Under the pieces are notes generated by a model, which was given only the letters and a program-made list of their open reading frames with translations, made no database searches and had not been told where the DNA came from. A program made the position numbers and the translations under genes. A DNA stretch of 55,483 bases from Akkermansiaceae bacterium (lineage in GTDB: Bacteria; Verrucomicrobiota; Verrucomicrobiia; Verrucomicrobiales; Akkermansiaceae), in contig JAPKCM010000030.1 of the NCBI GenBank assembly GCA_028822935.1, forward strand, positions 1 through 55,483, read 5' to 3'. Of the stretch, positions 36,675 through 45,868 are shown in pieces (within the stretch, counting starts at the first letter, position 1; every line of letters starts with the position of its first letter).

Positions 36675-39600
36675 TTACCCCTTTTCTAACTCGCGTATTT
36701 CAGAGTTCGTTTCCTCCGGACGATCCCGCCAATACCACCTCCAGGCCCGCTTCAAATCCTCTAACATCAGGAAATTCAGCGGGACCAGGAAGAGAGTGAT
36801 GAGAGTCGAAAAGAGAATGCCATAACCGAGCGAGATCGCCATTGGGATGAGGAACTGTGCCTGCAAACTGGTCTCAAACATCATCGGCATCAGTCCGACG
36901 AAGGTCGTCACCGAGGTCAGCATGATCGCCCGAAAACGGGCACCACCCGCCGAGATCACCGCGTCGTGCAACCCCATTCCTTCAGCGCGTCTTCCATTGA
37001 TATAGTCCACCATGACGAGGCTGTCATTGACCACCACTCCGGCCAGAGCCATTAAGCCGAAGAGGCTGATAATACTGAGTGGATGCCCCATGATCATGTG
37101 GCCCAAAATCGCTCCGGTGAGGCCGAAAGGAATGGCTGACATCACGATGACGGGCTGAATGTATGACTTCAAGGGGATCGCTAACAAGGTGTAGATGAGA
37201 AAGGCCACGAAGGCTGCGCCGATGGAAAGACTACGGAAGGCATCGGCCTGCTCCCGCGCTTCTCCCTCGAAGGAATGATGCATGCCAGGATACTTCGCGA
37301 CGATCCCGGGAAGGTCTTTTTCCAAGGCTCTCGTCACCGCTCCCATGTTCACCTCTTCTTTATTGGCATCCGCCGTGATGTCGATGGTGCGATTGCGGTC
37401 AATGCGGCGGATCGAGGTGAATCCCGGCCCGATCTCGGTATTCGCGACCGCGGAAAAAGGAACCTCGGCCCCATCCGGCGTGCGGATGCGCATACGCTGG
37501 AGCTGGCTGATCGAAGAGCGATTTTCTTTCGGATAGCGCACCATGACGCGGACATCTTCGCGACCGCGTTGGATTCGCTGAGCCTCGGCTCCGAAGAAGG
37601 CCTCACGCGTTTGCCGGGCAAGATCATTAGTGGTCAGGCCGAGCGCTTCGGCTTCGGGTTTGATGCTGAGTTTCACCTCTTCCTTGCCCGCATCATAGCT
37701 ATCGTTGATGTCAGAAAGATGGGGGATTGTTGCCAGCAGTTTTTTAATTTCCTCCGCCGCTTCCGCCAATTCATCAAAATTCGGTCCGGTCAACCGCACC
37801 TGCACCGGCGAGCCGCCGCCATTGCCCTTGGCCTCGCCGGAATAGCGAATCTCTTCGACTCCCGGCAGGTTGCCAACCTTCTCCCGCCATTGCCGTTCCA
37901 GCTCCTTCACCGTAACAATGTCATTCCGCTCCTGCCCCGGTAAAAGCGCCATCATGACCTTCCCGCGCGACTCGCCCTCGGTGTAGGCAATGATTCCGCT
38001 AATGACACTATTGCCGCGCCCGGCATCGAAATATTCTTCCTGCAAAGCCACCGCGCCCGCGCTGATTTGTTCCAGATACCCAATCGTCGTTTCGGCGGAA
38101 GTTCCATCCGGCATCGTGAGAGAAACCTGCACCATGTCGCCCTCAACCGTGGGCATGAAAACGAAGCGCATCCGATTACTCGCGACCGTCGCGCTTAGGA
38201 TGATAAGCGTCGCTAAAAACAAGGCACTTGTGAGATAGCGATGACGAGCGGCCACCGCCAAGGCTGGCTGGTAAACCTTGACCGCAAACTTGACCAAGCC
38301 ATCGGAAAAAATCCGGCGAAAGCGCTCAAAACGGTTCACTTTATCGGTAGGCCGGTCGAGCCTGCGGAGGTGCTTTAGATGGGCGGGAAGGATGAGCTTC
38401 GACTCAATCAAGGAGAAAATCAGAACCGGAATGACGACTAGGGGAATTGGCTCGAACATCTTCCCCGCAACACCCTCCACCATGAGCATGGGCGCGAAGG
38501 CGGCGATGGTGGTGAGAACCCCGAAGATCACCGGCACCGCCACTTCACGTGCCCCGACAATCGCCGCCGTCTCGGTATCAGGTTGGATCGAAAAGTTGTG
38601 ATAAATATTTTCGCCGGTCACAATGGCGTCATCCACGACAATCCCCAGCACGAGGATAAAACCGAAGAGGCTGATCAAATTAATGGTCACGCCGAGGTAA
38701 GGCATGAGCCCAATCGCCCCCATCAAGGAGACGGGAATCCCCATCGCGATCCAGAAAGCAAGCGAAGGACGGAGAAAAAGGGTGAGCACAAAAAGCACGA
38801 GCACGAAGCCGAAGATAGCACTGCTTTTCAGCGTATCCAAACGGTCCGCAACGATTACCGAAGTGTCTCCCCAATAGTGAATCTCTGCGCCCTCTGGGAT
38901 GAGCCGGTCGCCAGCGCCAGCGAAGAAAGTCTTGATCGTTTCGGCAATCCGCACCGAGTCCTGCTCTCCAACCCGCGATACCTGCACCATGACACAAGGC
39001 TTGCCATCGAAGCGAACCATCGAGGGTGTTTCATCAAAGCCATCCGTGATCTTGGCGATTTCGCTCAGCTTGACTCGCGAGCCGTCGGGATTGGTCAGCA
39101 CCACGATATCGCGAAAATCCTCACCCACGTACGCCTGTCCTTCGGTGCGAAGAAGGATGTTTCCGTGGCGGGCCTTAATCGCTCCGGCGGGCAAATCAAT
39201 CGACGAGCGCGAGATCGCTTGGCTGATCTGGCTCATCGTCAAGCCATACCGCTCCAGAGTTTCCTCCGTCACCTCGATGGCAATTTCATACGGCCTCACC
39301 CCCAGAAGTTGCGTTTGTGAAATGCCGGGAAGATTGGTCACTTCATCGCGCACGATTTCCCCCAACCGGCGCAAGCCCCGTTCGGGCATCTCGGCCGCAA
39401 TCACCACCATCAGGACCGGAATTCTAATTTGTGGGATGCTAATAATGGGCTTTTCAGTCTCCGCTGGGAAGGTGCTGATCGAATCAACACGCGCCTTCAC
39501 ATCGTCTAATAAAATCCGTTTATCATAGCCGGTATCGATTTGGATCGTGACAGATCCCGCCCCGGGCGAAGCCACCGAATTGATATGCTTGATTCCTTCC

Positions 39601-39827
39601 AAATCATGGATCGCTTCCTCCACGCGCAAGATCACGCCTTCTTCCGACTCCACCGGCGTCGATCCGCGATACGGCACCGTGATGGTGATGAGGTCAAGTT
39701 GCGCGTCCGGGAGAATATCGGTGGCGAGCGGCTTCAGCAAAGCCTTCATCCCCAGCGCCATGATTGTAATCATGAGCAAGTTAGCCGCGACACCATTTCG
39801 AGTGAACCATGCGATGGGTCCCTTCAT
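36675..39827 (-). CDS. RND efflux transporter, inner-membrane pump (AcrB/HAE family)
   Basis: 1050 residues, 12 membrane helices expected. The N-terminal segment WFTRNGVAANLLMITIMALG is typical. Pore and docking regions flank helices 2-6. Proton-relay aspartates lie in FILVLGIVVDDAIVTGENIY (helix 4, around residue 400). A second half repeats the fold (LMALAGVVVNDSLVMVDYIN). The pump uses the proton gradient to export drugs, detergents or metabolites from the periplasm through a tripartite complex. Its ATG overlaps the adaptor stop by 4 bp, so the two are translationally coupled. It is the last gene of the outer-membrane factor/adaptor/pump operon. Substrates cannot be read from sequence. Confidence 0.95.
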   Translation of the reverse strand: MKGPIAWFTRNGVAANLLMITIMALGMKALLKPLATDILPDAQLDLITITVPYRGSTPVESEEGVILRVEEAIHDLEGIKHINSVASPGAGSVTIQIDTGYDKRILLDDVKARVDSISTFPAETEKPIISIPQIRIPVLMVVIAAEMPERGLRRLGEIVRDEVTNLPGISQTQLLGVRPYEIAIEVTEETLERYGLTMSQISQAISRSSIDLPAGAIKARHGNILLRTEGQAYVGEDFRDIVVLTNPDGSRVKLSEIAKITDGFDETPSMVRFDGKPCVMVQVSRVGEQDSVRIAETIKTFFAGAGDRLIPEGAEIHYWGDTSVIVADRLDTLKSSAIFGFVLVLFVLTLFLRPSLAFWIAMGIPVSLMGAIGLMPYLGVTINLISLFGFILVLGIVVDDAIVTGENIYHNFSIQPDTETAAIVGAREVAVPVIFGVLTTIAAFAPMLMVEGVAGKMFEPIPLVVIPVLIFSLIESKLILPAHLKHLRRLDRPTDKVNRFERFRRIFSDGLVKFAVKVYQPALAVAARHRYLTSALFLATLIILSATVASNRMRFVFMPTVEGDMVQVSLTMPDGTSAETTIGYLEQISAGAVALQEEYFDAGRGNSVISGIIAYTEGESRGKVMMALLPGQERNDIVTVKELERQWREKVGNLPGVEEIRYSGEAKGNGGGSPVQVRLTGPNFDELAEAAEEIKKLLATIPHLSDINDSYDAGKEEVKLSIKPEAEALGLTTNDLARQTREAFFGAEAQRIQRGREDVRVMVRYPKENRSSISQLQRMRIRTPDGAEVPFSAVANTEIGPGFTSIRRIDRNRTIDITADANKEEVNMGAVTRALEKDLPGIVAKYPGMHHSFEGEAREQADAFRSLSIGAAFVAFLIYTLLAIPLKSYIQPVIVMSAIPFGLTGAILGHMIMGHPLSIISLFGLMALAGVVVNDSLVMVDYINGRRAEGMGLHDAVISAGGARFRAIMLTSVTTFVGLMPMMFETSLQAQFLIPMAISLGYGILFSTLITLFLVPLNFLMLEDLKRAWRWYWRDRPEETNSEIRELEKG

Positions 39828-41017
39828 TTCGATTCCTCCGGCGTAATTCGTTCTCTTGGTTCGACCAAGCTACCATCAATCGCGAAGGGCAAAGCGGTCA
39901 GGCAAACCCTCTCTCCTTCTTCCAATCCACCACTCACGACAAGGTTGGGGAGATCGTTGAAAATCACCTTCACTTCGCGGAGACGAATACGATCTTCATC
40001 ATCGATAATTTTTATCTGATTCCCAAATCGCACCGCCTGCTCCGGGATGACAAAAACATCCTCAAGAGTTTTGCCTTCAATCTCCGCGCTCACAAACTGC
40101 CCCACTTTCAAAGGCGGACGCTCCCCGTCGTTGAGAGCGTAGGGATCATCGACTTGCGCAATCACGAAAAGCTTGCGCGAGCGCGGATCAAACTCCCCCT
40201 CGGCACGAACCAGACGCCCCTCCCAAGGAGCATTGGGGATATTGGAATCTCGTAACAGGACCTTCGGTTCTTTTGCCCCCACGATCACACTACGACGGTA
40301 TCGCTTTGGGAGATCGATGAATTCGAGATCACGCGGATCAATCGGCAAGCGCACCTCGACGTAATCGATCGCAAAGATCTCCGCGATCGGAGTTCCCGGA
40401 CTAATCACCTGCCCAAGATCGACGCTCTTATCGCGGACATAGCCAGGATAGGGCGCGGAAATTTTAGTGCGCTTTAGATCACGCTTGGCCCGCTCCAGCC
40501 GGGCCGCCGCCGCTGCCGAAGCGGCACGCGCCTCGGCTAACTGAGGCTTTCGCATTGTGAGATCGCTAGGATCGCCTCCTCTTCCGAGATCACGCCAAGC
40601 TGCGACGGCTTGCTCTGCACGCGCCACTTCAAGTGCCAGCGCTGCCGTTGACTGGGCCAAGGTCGCTGCGCTTTCCGTCACCGCCGCGCGGTAATCGGCC
40701 TCGTCGAGTTCAATCAAAACCTCCCCTGCCTCAAAAAATCCGCCATTCCGAAAACCAGGGGAAACACGAATCACTTCACCCGAAACCTGCGGAATTAGAG
40801 TGCTCTTGGTGTGCGGCAAAACTTCTCCACTGGAAACGAGGGTGACTTGATGGCTTCCCTTGCGAGCAATAACAAACTCCGCCCGCCTCACTTCTTCCGG
40901 CGCTTCCACCGGTTCCACCTCAACGCGGTTTTTCATCATCCAAGAGCTCACCCCGCCAGCCGCACCAAGAACCACGAGCGCCGGAACGAATGCCTTCAGG
41001 ATTTTTTTGAATGTCAT
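39824..41017 (-). CDS. RND efflux periplasmic adaptor (membrane fusion protein)
   Basis: 397 residues. The N-terminal membrane anchor (FVPALVVLGAAGGVSSWMM) has no lipobox. The lipoyl half GEVLPHTKSTLIPQVSGEVI is followed by an Ala/Glu/Arg-rich coiled-coil hairpin of about 80 residues (AATLAQSTAALALEVARAEQ to AAAAARLERAKRDLKRT). Then come the second lipoyl half (ISAPYPGYVRDKSVDLGQVI), a beta-barrel and a membrane-proximal domain (FVIPEQAVRFG). It links the pump to the outer-membrane channel. Gene order places it between the channel (12 bp upstream) and the pump (4-bp overlap). Confidence 0.93.
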   Translation of the reverse strand: MTFKKILKAFVPALVVLGAAGGVSSWMMKNRVEVEPVEAPEEVRRAEFVIARKGSHQVTLVSSGEVLPHTKSTLIPQVSGEVIRVSPGFRNGGFFEAGEVLIELDEADYRAAVTESAATLAQSTAALALEVARAEQAVAAWRDLGRGGDPSDLTMRKPQLAEARAASAAAAARLERAKRDLKRTKISAPYPGYVRDKSVDLGQVISPGTPIAEIFAIDYVEVRLPIDPRDLEFIDLPKRYRRSVIVGAKEPKVLLRDSNIPNAPWEGRLVRAEGEFDPRSRKLFVIAQVDDPYALNDGERPPLKVGQFVSAEIEGKTLEDVFVIPEQAVRFGNQIKIIDDEDRIRLREVKVIFNDLPNLVVSGGLEEGERVCLTALPFAIDGSLVEPRERITPEESK

Positions 41018-41029
41018 AAAGGGAATATT

Positions 41030-42445
41030 TTAGCGACCGGGGAGTGATTGAAAATCTCCACCGAGAGCGAGGTGAAGATCGATGCGATTTTGAAGACGGA
41101 GGTTCTTCAGCTGCAAGAGACCACTATTGGCATTGAAAGAGCGTCGCTGAGCTTCCAACCAAGTCAACCCATCGATCAAGCCGCCCGCATATTGATCCCA
41201 GGCCAACTCCTCGGCTTTCGTCGATTCCACCGCCGCCTGTTTTTGGGATTGAAGCTGATTTCTCAGAAAAACCTCTGCCGCCAAGGCCGTCTCGACCTCG
41301 CCAAAGGCCTGAAGAGCATTTTGCCGAAAGTTTGCCAGAGCTTCGTCATAGCGTCCTTGTGCCGCCTCGATCCCACCCTGAATCCGCCCGCCATCGTAGA
41401 CCGTTTGGGCGATACTCGCGCCGATCGAACCCGCGAGATAGTCCGGGTTAAGGAACTTCCGAAGCTCGCTACTACTCGTCCCTCCGCCCACCGTCAGACT
41501 GAAGCTTGGGAGGATCTGCTTCTTTGCCTCCCCCACCCGCTCGGAGGACGCCGCCAGCCGAAACTCCGAAGCTCGCAAATCGGGGCGACGCTCCAAAAGA
41601 GCCGACGGAAGACCCGTCGGCACCCCGACTCCCATATCGGGGAGACTTTGCGAGACTTTCAACTGGCGCGCCGGATAGCGTCCAATCAGGATCTCAAGGG
41701 CCCGTGTTGCCCGATCCAGCTGCCGACTCTGGGCCGCCAAATTACTGCGGGCACTGGCAACATTCGTCCGTGTTAACCGGAGATCAAGAGGCTCCGAGGT
41801 CCCAAGATCAACCCCCCGCTCCACAAAATTCAGATTCTTCTCCAAACTCGTCAAGGTCTCGCGAGCCAATCGCACCTGCTGTTCAAGCTCGGCGGCATTG
41901 AACCAGGAGCGCGCGATATTGGCCGCCAACGAGAGCCGCAAAGCATGAAAATTCGCCGCACTGGCATTCGCATCCGCTACCGCAGCACGAGAGCGGTTTC
42001 GGACCCGTCCCCAAAGATCGACCTCCCAATTCAAGCTCGCCCCGATGTCATGGGATGTCGCATAATTTGAGACCGCTGAGGTCCCGCCGGAACCATCTGG
42101 AACCTCAGCCACTCCGCGCCTCCGTGTCGTGCCTCCCGTTGCAGAAATCTGAGGCAAGCCAGCCGCCCGCGTGATTCCCGCATTCGCTCGCGCCGCCCGG
42201 AGCCGCCCCGCCGACGCCGCTAAATCCTGATTCGCCCCCATCGCCTCCGCAACCACGGCATTGAGCCCGGGCTCCGAAAAATCCCCCAACCACCCTGTCG
42301 CCGCCCGTCCCGGAATTGCCCGGCCAGCCGTGAAATCCCCCGGTGCGACCACCTCCCCCCCGGATTGCGGCCCCTCAAGATCAGCGCACCCGTAAGCTCC
42401 CAGCGCAAAGGCCAGAAGGACAAAACGCGAAGCAGGAAAAGTCAC
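41030..42445 (-). CDS. outer-membrane efflux lipoprotein (TolC/NodT family)
   Basis: 471 residues. Lipoprotein signal with lipobox LGAYGC (Cys about 20). Two repeats of long alpha-helices form the trimeric tunnel (AASAGRLRAARANAGITRAA, LNWEVDLWGRVRNRSRAAVA). RPDLRASEFRLAASSERVGE and IAQTVYDGGRIQGGIEAAQGR mark the second repeat, and the NodT-type LEAQRR is near the end. It exports substrates passed by the RND pump. It is the first gene of the operon, followed after 12 bp by the adaptor. No regulator gene is adjacent. Confidence 0.93.
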   Translation of the reverse strand: MTFPASRFVLLAFALGAYGCADLEGPQSGGEVVAPGDFTAGRAIPGRAATGWLGDFSEPGLNAVVAEAMGANQDLAASAGRLRAARANAGITRAAGLPQISATGGTTRRRGVAEVPDGSGGTSAVSNYATSHDIGASLNWEVDLWGRVRNRSRAAVADANASAANFHALRLSLAANIARSWFNAAELEQQVRLARETLTSLEKNLNFVERGVDLGTSEPLDLRLTRTNVASARSNLAAQSRQLDRATRALEILIGRYPARQLKVSQSLPDMGVGVPTGLPSALLERRPDLRASEFRLAASSERVGEAKKQILPSFSLTVGGGTSSSELRKFLNPDYLAGSIGASIAQTVYDGGRIQGGIEAAQGRYDEALANFRQNALQAFGEVETALAAEVFLRNQLQSQKQAAVESTKAEELAWDQYAGGLIDGLTWLEAQRRSFNANSGLLQLKNLRLQNRIDLHLALGGDFQSLPGR

Positions 42446-42545
42446 AAGAAGTAGATAGGCTGAAATAGCAGGTGGTCGTAGGACTCTGAATTATTCAACC
42501 AGAAAATCAAAGCCACCATCCTCAAATCACCCAATTCTACCCACT

Positions 42546-42567
42546 CTGCTAGCAATTTGCCTTTGGG
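42546..42567 (-). repeat. dispersed repeat, partial copy E
   Basis: On the minus strand CCCAAAGGCAAATTGCTAGC plus AGA resembles the 3' half of the family (CCCAAAAAGAAATTTCCTAGC). Only about 22 bp match. It lies in the 140-bp spacer between the efflux operon and the permease gene, which otherwise shows nothing. Confidence 0.35.
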
Positions 42568-42585
42568 ATGGACCGCTGAGCCCGT

Positions 42586-43893
42586 TCAGCTCATCGGAAT
42601 AAGTGCACTCGCCAGCCACACGACGCCAAAGCCCACCACCCCCATCAGTGACAACATCACCGAGAAGGTCTTGAGTGTTTCCATCTCATTCATTCCCGAC
42701 ATCTTGGAGACGATCCAAAAACCGCTGTCGTTCATCCAGGGCAAAGGCTTCGACCCACAACCGATCGCAAGCGCGACATAGACCCGATGAAATCCAAGAT
42801 CAGCCTCCAACACCATCGGAGCGACAATCGCTACAGCCGTGATCATTGCCACCGTCGCTGACCCTTGCGCAAAACGAACGAGTGCCGTCAGAACAAAAGC
42901 CAACAGGAGAACGCCACCGCCATCCCCAACCATCCCCGAAAGCTCCCCGCCAATTCCGGTATCCTTCAAGACCGCCCCAAAGGCCGCCCCCGCTGCAGTG
43001 ATCAAAATGATCACCCCTCCACTCGACAGCGCCTCGTGAACCACTTTCTTCAACTCACAGAATCGCGAAGCCAAAATCATGGCCACCCCCGCCCCGAGAG
43101 CCATCGCCACGTTCTTGTCACTCAAAGTGACCAGCCAGTCCGGCATATCGCCCTTCATCTTCACAAAAGTTCCCCCACTGATCAGCACCAAAGGCAACAA
43201 AATGGGCAGCAATGACCAACCCAACCCAGGAAGCTCTTTCTCCTCATCACTTTCAACTTCGGGCGCATCCATCTCTCGAAAGGGAATATTAAACCGTGCG
43301 TTCGCCCAGCGGGCATAGGTGTATCCTACCGTAATCGTCACCAGTCCCAATATCAGTCCAGCTGGAATCAACATTCCCAAACTCACCTCAAGACGGGCCG
43401 CCACCAACAAAGGCCCTGGCGTCGGAGGCACCAGGGAATGCGCCATGCTGGCTCCCGCCACCACGCTGAGAAGAGCGAGAAGATAGACCTTCGGATTCGT
43501 CCGCGCGAAGGCCCGCACGAGCGGAAGCATAAGATAAAATACGGTGTCGAAAAACACCGGAATCCCGAGAACAAATCCGCTCCCCAGAAAAGCCAGGGGT
43601 GCTCGTTTCACTCCAAAGAACGAGAGAAGCCCCCGCACAATTCGCTCCGCCGCTCCACTTACCAAAAGGCACTGTCCAATGATCGCCGCCAGTGCGATCA
43701 GAATTCCGATTTTCCGGCATCCCTCGCCGAATCCCGCCGCAACCTGACCCATCGCCTCAGATCCCACGCCAGGCGTCAGCACCGACACCACGAATGCTCC
43801 CAGAAGCAATCCCAGGAAAGCATGCAACCGCAGCAGCAGAATCGACACGATCACCACGGTCAAACCCATCAGGCAAATTTCAAGAGCACCCAT
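42586..43893 (-). CDS. GntP-family gluconate/sugar-acid permease
   Basis: About 435 residues, roughly 12 membrane helices. GntP marks: LRLHAFLGLLLGAFVVSVL at the N-terminus, GKxxxxxG-like GCRKIGILIALAAIIG, LGIPVFFDTVFYLMLPLV, SLVPPTPGPL, and the C-terminal LAIGCGSKPLPWMNDSGFW. The family co-transports gluconate or related aldonates with protons. The start is ATG 43891-43893, supported by a GAGAGGG ribosome binding site seven bases upstream; a longer frame from 43914 would bury that site. It is divergent from the dehydratase/lyase pair, so it very likely imports the sugar acid they degrade. Confidence 0.92.
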   Translation of the reverse strand: MGALEICLMGLTVVIVSILLLRLHAFLGLLLGAFVVSVLTPGVGSEAMGQVAAGFGEGCRKIGILIALAAIIGQCLLVSGAAERIVRGLLSFFGVKRAPLAFLGSGFVLGIPVFFDTVFYLMLPLVRAFARTNPKVYLLALLSVVAGASMAHSLVPPTPGPLLVAARLEVSLGMLIPAGLILGLVTITVGYTYARWANARFNIPFREMDAPEVESDEEKELPGLGWSLLPILLPLVLISGGTFVKMKGDMPDWLVTLSDKNVAMALGAGVAMILASRFCELKKVVHEALSSGGVIILITAAGAAFGAVLKDTGIGGELSGMVGDGGGVLLLAFVLTALVRFAQGSATVAMITAVAIVAPMVLEADLGFHRVYVALAIGCGSKPLPWMNDSGFWIVSKMSGMNEMETLKTFSVMLSLMGVVGFGVVWLASALIPMS

Positions 43894-43900
43894 TCCCCAA

Positions 43901-43907
43901 CCCTCTC
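43901..43907 (-). promoter_or_regulatory. ribosome binding site of the GntP permease
   Basis: GAGAGGG lies 7 bp upstream of ATG 43893. It is one of the few good Shine-Dalgarno motifs in the window and decides the start of this gene against the longer frame. Confidence 0.7.
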
Positions 43908-43985
43908 TGATCAATCAAACCTGAGCCATCCCAAAATTCCTCTCTTTCCCTCTCTCGCTCTTTCCTTCAATCTTCACTCAACATC

Positions 43986-45713
43986 ATGAGTCGCCTCACC
44001 CCCGATCAACTCCGCTCTTACCGCTTCTTCGGCCCCGATGATCTCCGTTCCTTCGGCCATCGCTCCCGCCACAAACAACTCGGCATCAACCAAGAGGAAT
44101 ACGAAGGCAAACCCGTCATCGCCATCCTCAACACCTGGAACGACCTCCTCCCCTGCCACTCTCATTTTCGCCAACGTGCCGAGGAAATCAAACGCGGCAT
44201 CTGGCAAGCCGGTGGATACCCCGTCGAAATGCCCGTGATGGGTCTCAGCGAGACCTTCATGAAGCCCACCTCGATGTTCTACCGTAACCTCCTCGCCATG
44301 GAGGTCGAGGAAACCCTCCGGTGTCACCCCATCGATGGCGCGGTTCTCATGGGAGGATGCGATAAAACCGTCCCGGCCCTGCTCATGGGAGCAATCATGG
44401 TCGATATTCCCGTCATTTTCATGCCCGGCGGCGCAATGATGCGAGCCTCTTGGCGCGGCGAACCCCTCGCCTCGGGATCCGATGTCTGGAAGTATTGGGC
44501 CGAACGCGGAGCCGGAAATCTCTCCTGCGACGACTGGCAGGATTTCGAAGATCACATCACGCCCGGCCCCGGCCACTGCATGACGATGGGAACGGCCTCC
44601 ACCATGACCTCCATCACCGAGACCCTCGGCCTGACCCTTCCCGGAGCCTCTTCAATTCCCGCCGTCCACGCCGCGCACTCACGCATGGCCGCCGCTTGCG
44701 GACTCCGCATCGTGGACATGGTCTGGGAAGATCTCAAACCCTCCCTCTACCTCACTCGCGAATCCTTTGAAAACGCCATCACCGCCGACATGGCCATCGG
44801 TGGCTCCACCAATGCCATCATTCATATCACTGCCATGGCCAAACGCGCAGGCGTCGATCTCCCGCTCGAACTCTTCGACGAAATCTCCCGCAAGACCCCC
44901 GTCCTCGCCAACCTCCGACCCTCCGGAAAATACGTCATGGCCGACTTCTTCGATGCCGGCGGCCTCCCCGCTCTCCTCAATCGAGTGCGACACCTCCTCC
45001 ACCTCGACGCCCCCACCGTCTTCGGAAAGACCCTCGGCGAATGCCTCGACGGCTCGGAAGTTTACAACGACGACGTCATTGTCCCTCTCGACAAGCCTCT
45101 CTTCAAACAAGGCGGCACCGCCATCCTCCGAGGAAACCTCGCCCCCGAAAGTGCCGTCATCAAAACCTCCGCCGCCACTCCCAGATTCCTCCAACACAAA
45201 GGACCCGCTATTGTCTTCAAAGACTACCCAGACGTTCAAAAACGCATCCACGATCCCGCCCTCGGCATCACCGAAAACCACGTTCTCGTCATGCAAAATG
45301 CCGGACCCATTGGCGCGCCCGGCATCCCCGAATCCGGCATGCTTCCCATCCCAAAATACCTCCTCGAAAAAGGAGTCCGCGACATCCTCCGCATCTCCGA
45401 TGCCCGAATGTCCGGTACTTCCTACGGTTCCTGCGTCCTCCACGTCTCTCCCGAAGCCTCGGTCGGCGGCCCCCTCGCCCTCGTGCAGGATGGCGACCTC
45501 ATCGAACTCGATGTCGCCAATCGCGCCATCACTCTTCACGTCAGCGAAGAAGAGCTCGCCACCCGCCGCGCCGCCTGGACTCCGCCCGAAAAACGTTACT
45601 CCCGTGGTTACGGCAAGCTCTTCGAAGACGAAGTCACCCAAGCCCACGAAGGCTGTGACTTCCGCTTCCTCCACTGCGACGGCTCCAAGACACCCGATCC
45701 CGGAATTCACTAA
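43986..45713 (+). CDS. IlvD/Edd-family sugar-acid dehydratase
   Basis: 575 residues, as usual for the family. Iron-sulfur ligands are likely C57 (LLPCHSHF), C125 (MGGCDKTVPA) and C198 (GPGHCMTMGTAST). The C-terminal beta-barrel has DARMSGTSYGSCVLHVSPEA with the catalytic serine region. IlvD/Edd enzymes remove water from 2,3-dihydroxy acids: dihydroxyisovalerate in IlvD, phosphogluconate in Edd, or free aldonates. The N-terminus RFFGPDDLRSFGHRSR and the neighbouring GntP permease and DapA-type lyase favour a free aldonate (arabinonate/xylonate/gluconate type) over branched-chain amino acid synthesis. The 92-bp gap to the divergent permease must contain both promoters. Confidence 0.88.
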   Translation: MSRLTPDQLRSYRFFGPDDLRSFGHRSRHKQLGINQEEYEGKPVIAILNTWNDLLPCHSHFRQRAEEIKRGIWQAGGYPVEMPVMGLSETFMKPTSMFYRNLLAMEVEETLRCHPIDGAVLMGGCDKTVPALLMGAIMVDIPVIFMPGGAMMRASWRGEPLASGSDVWKYWAERGAGNLSCDDWQDFEDHITPGPGHCMTMGTASTMTSITETLGLTLPGASSIPAVHAAHSRMAAACGLRIVDMVWEDLKPSLYLTRESFENAITADMAIGGSTNAIIHITAMAKRAGVDLPLELFDEISRKTPVLANLRPSGKYVMADFFDAGGLPALLNRVRHLLHLDAPTVFGKTLGECLDGSEVYNDDVIVPLDKPLFKQGGTAILRGNLAPESAVIKTSAATPRFLQHKGPAIVFKDYPDVQKRIHDPALGITENHVLVMQNAGPIGAPGIPESGMLPIPKYLLEKGVRDILRISDARMSGTSYGSCVLHVSPEASVGGPLALVQDGDLIELDVANRAITLHVSEEELATRRAAWTPPEKRYSRGYGKLFEDEVTQAHEGCDFRFLHCDGSKTPDPGIH

Positions 45714-45760
45714 GAAACAAATCAAATCTCAACCTCGCAGCCGCGTCAGCGAAAGGAGCC

Positions 45761-45838
45761 GTGGCGCCCTCGCCACTTCTCAACCCCGGCTCCCCGCCCA
45801 TAACCCAAGCCCGACCATCCAAGCGGCGAGGGCGCCAC
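45761..45838. repeat. 14-bp perfect inverted repeat in the dehydratase-lyase spacer
   Basis: GTGGCGCCCTCGCC (45761-45774) and its exact complement GGCGAGGGCGCCAC (45825-45838) are separated by 50 bp. They lie between the dehydratase stop and the lyase start at 45869. It could be a REP-like pair, an mRNA stem separating the two genes or an operator. Confidence 0.7.
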
Positions 45839-45868
45839 ACCTTCTTTTTCAAAAACCGCAGTAGCACC

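Noticed and set aside
43986-45713. IlvD of branched-chain amino acid synthesis
   Set aside because: No other ilv gene is nearby and the permease and lyase neighbours fit sugar-acid breakdown better; still not excluded.
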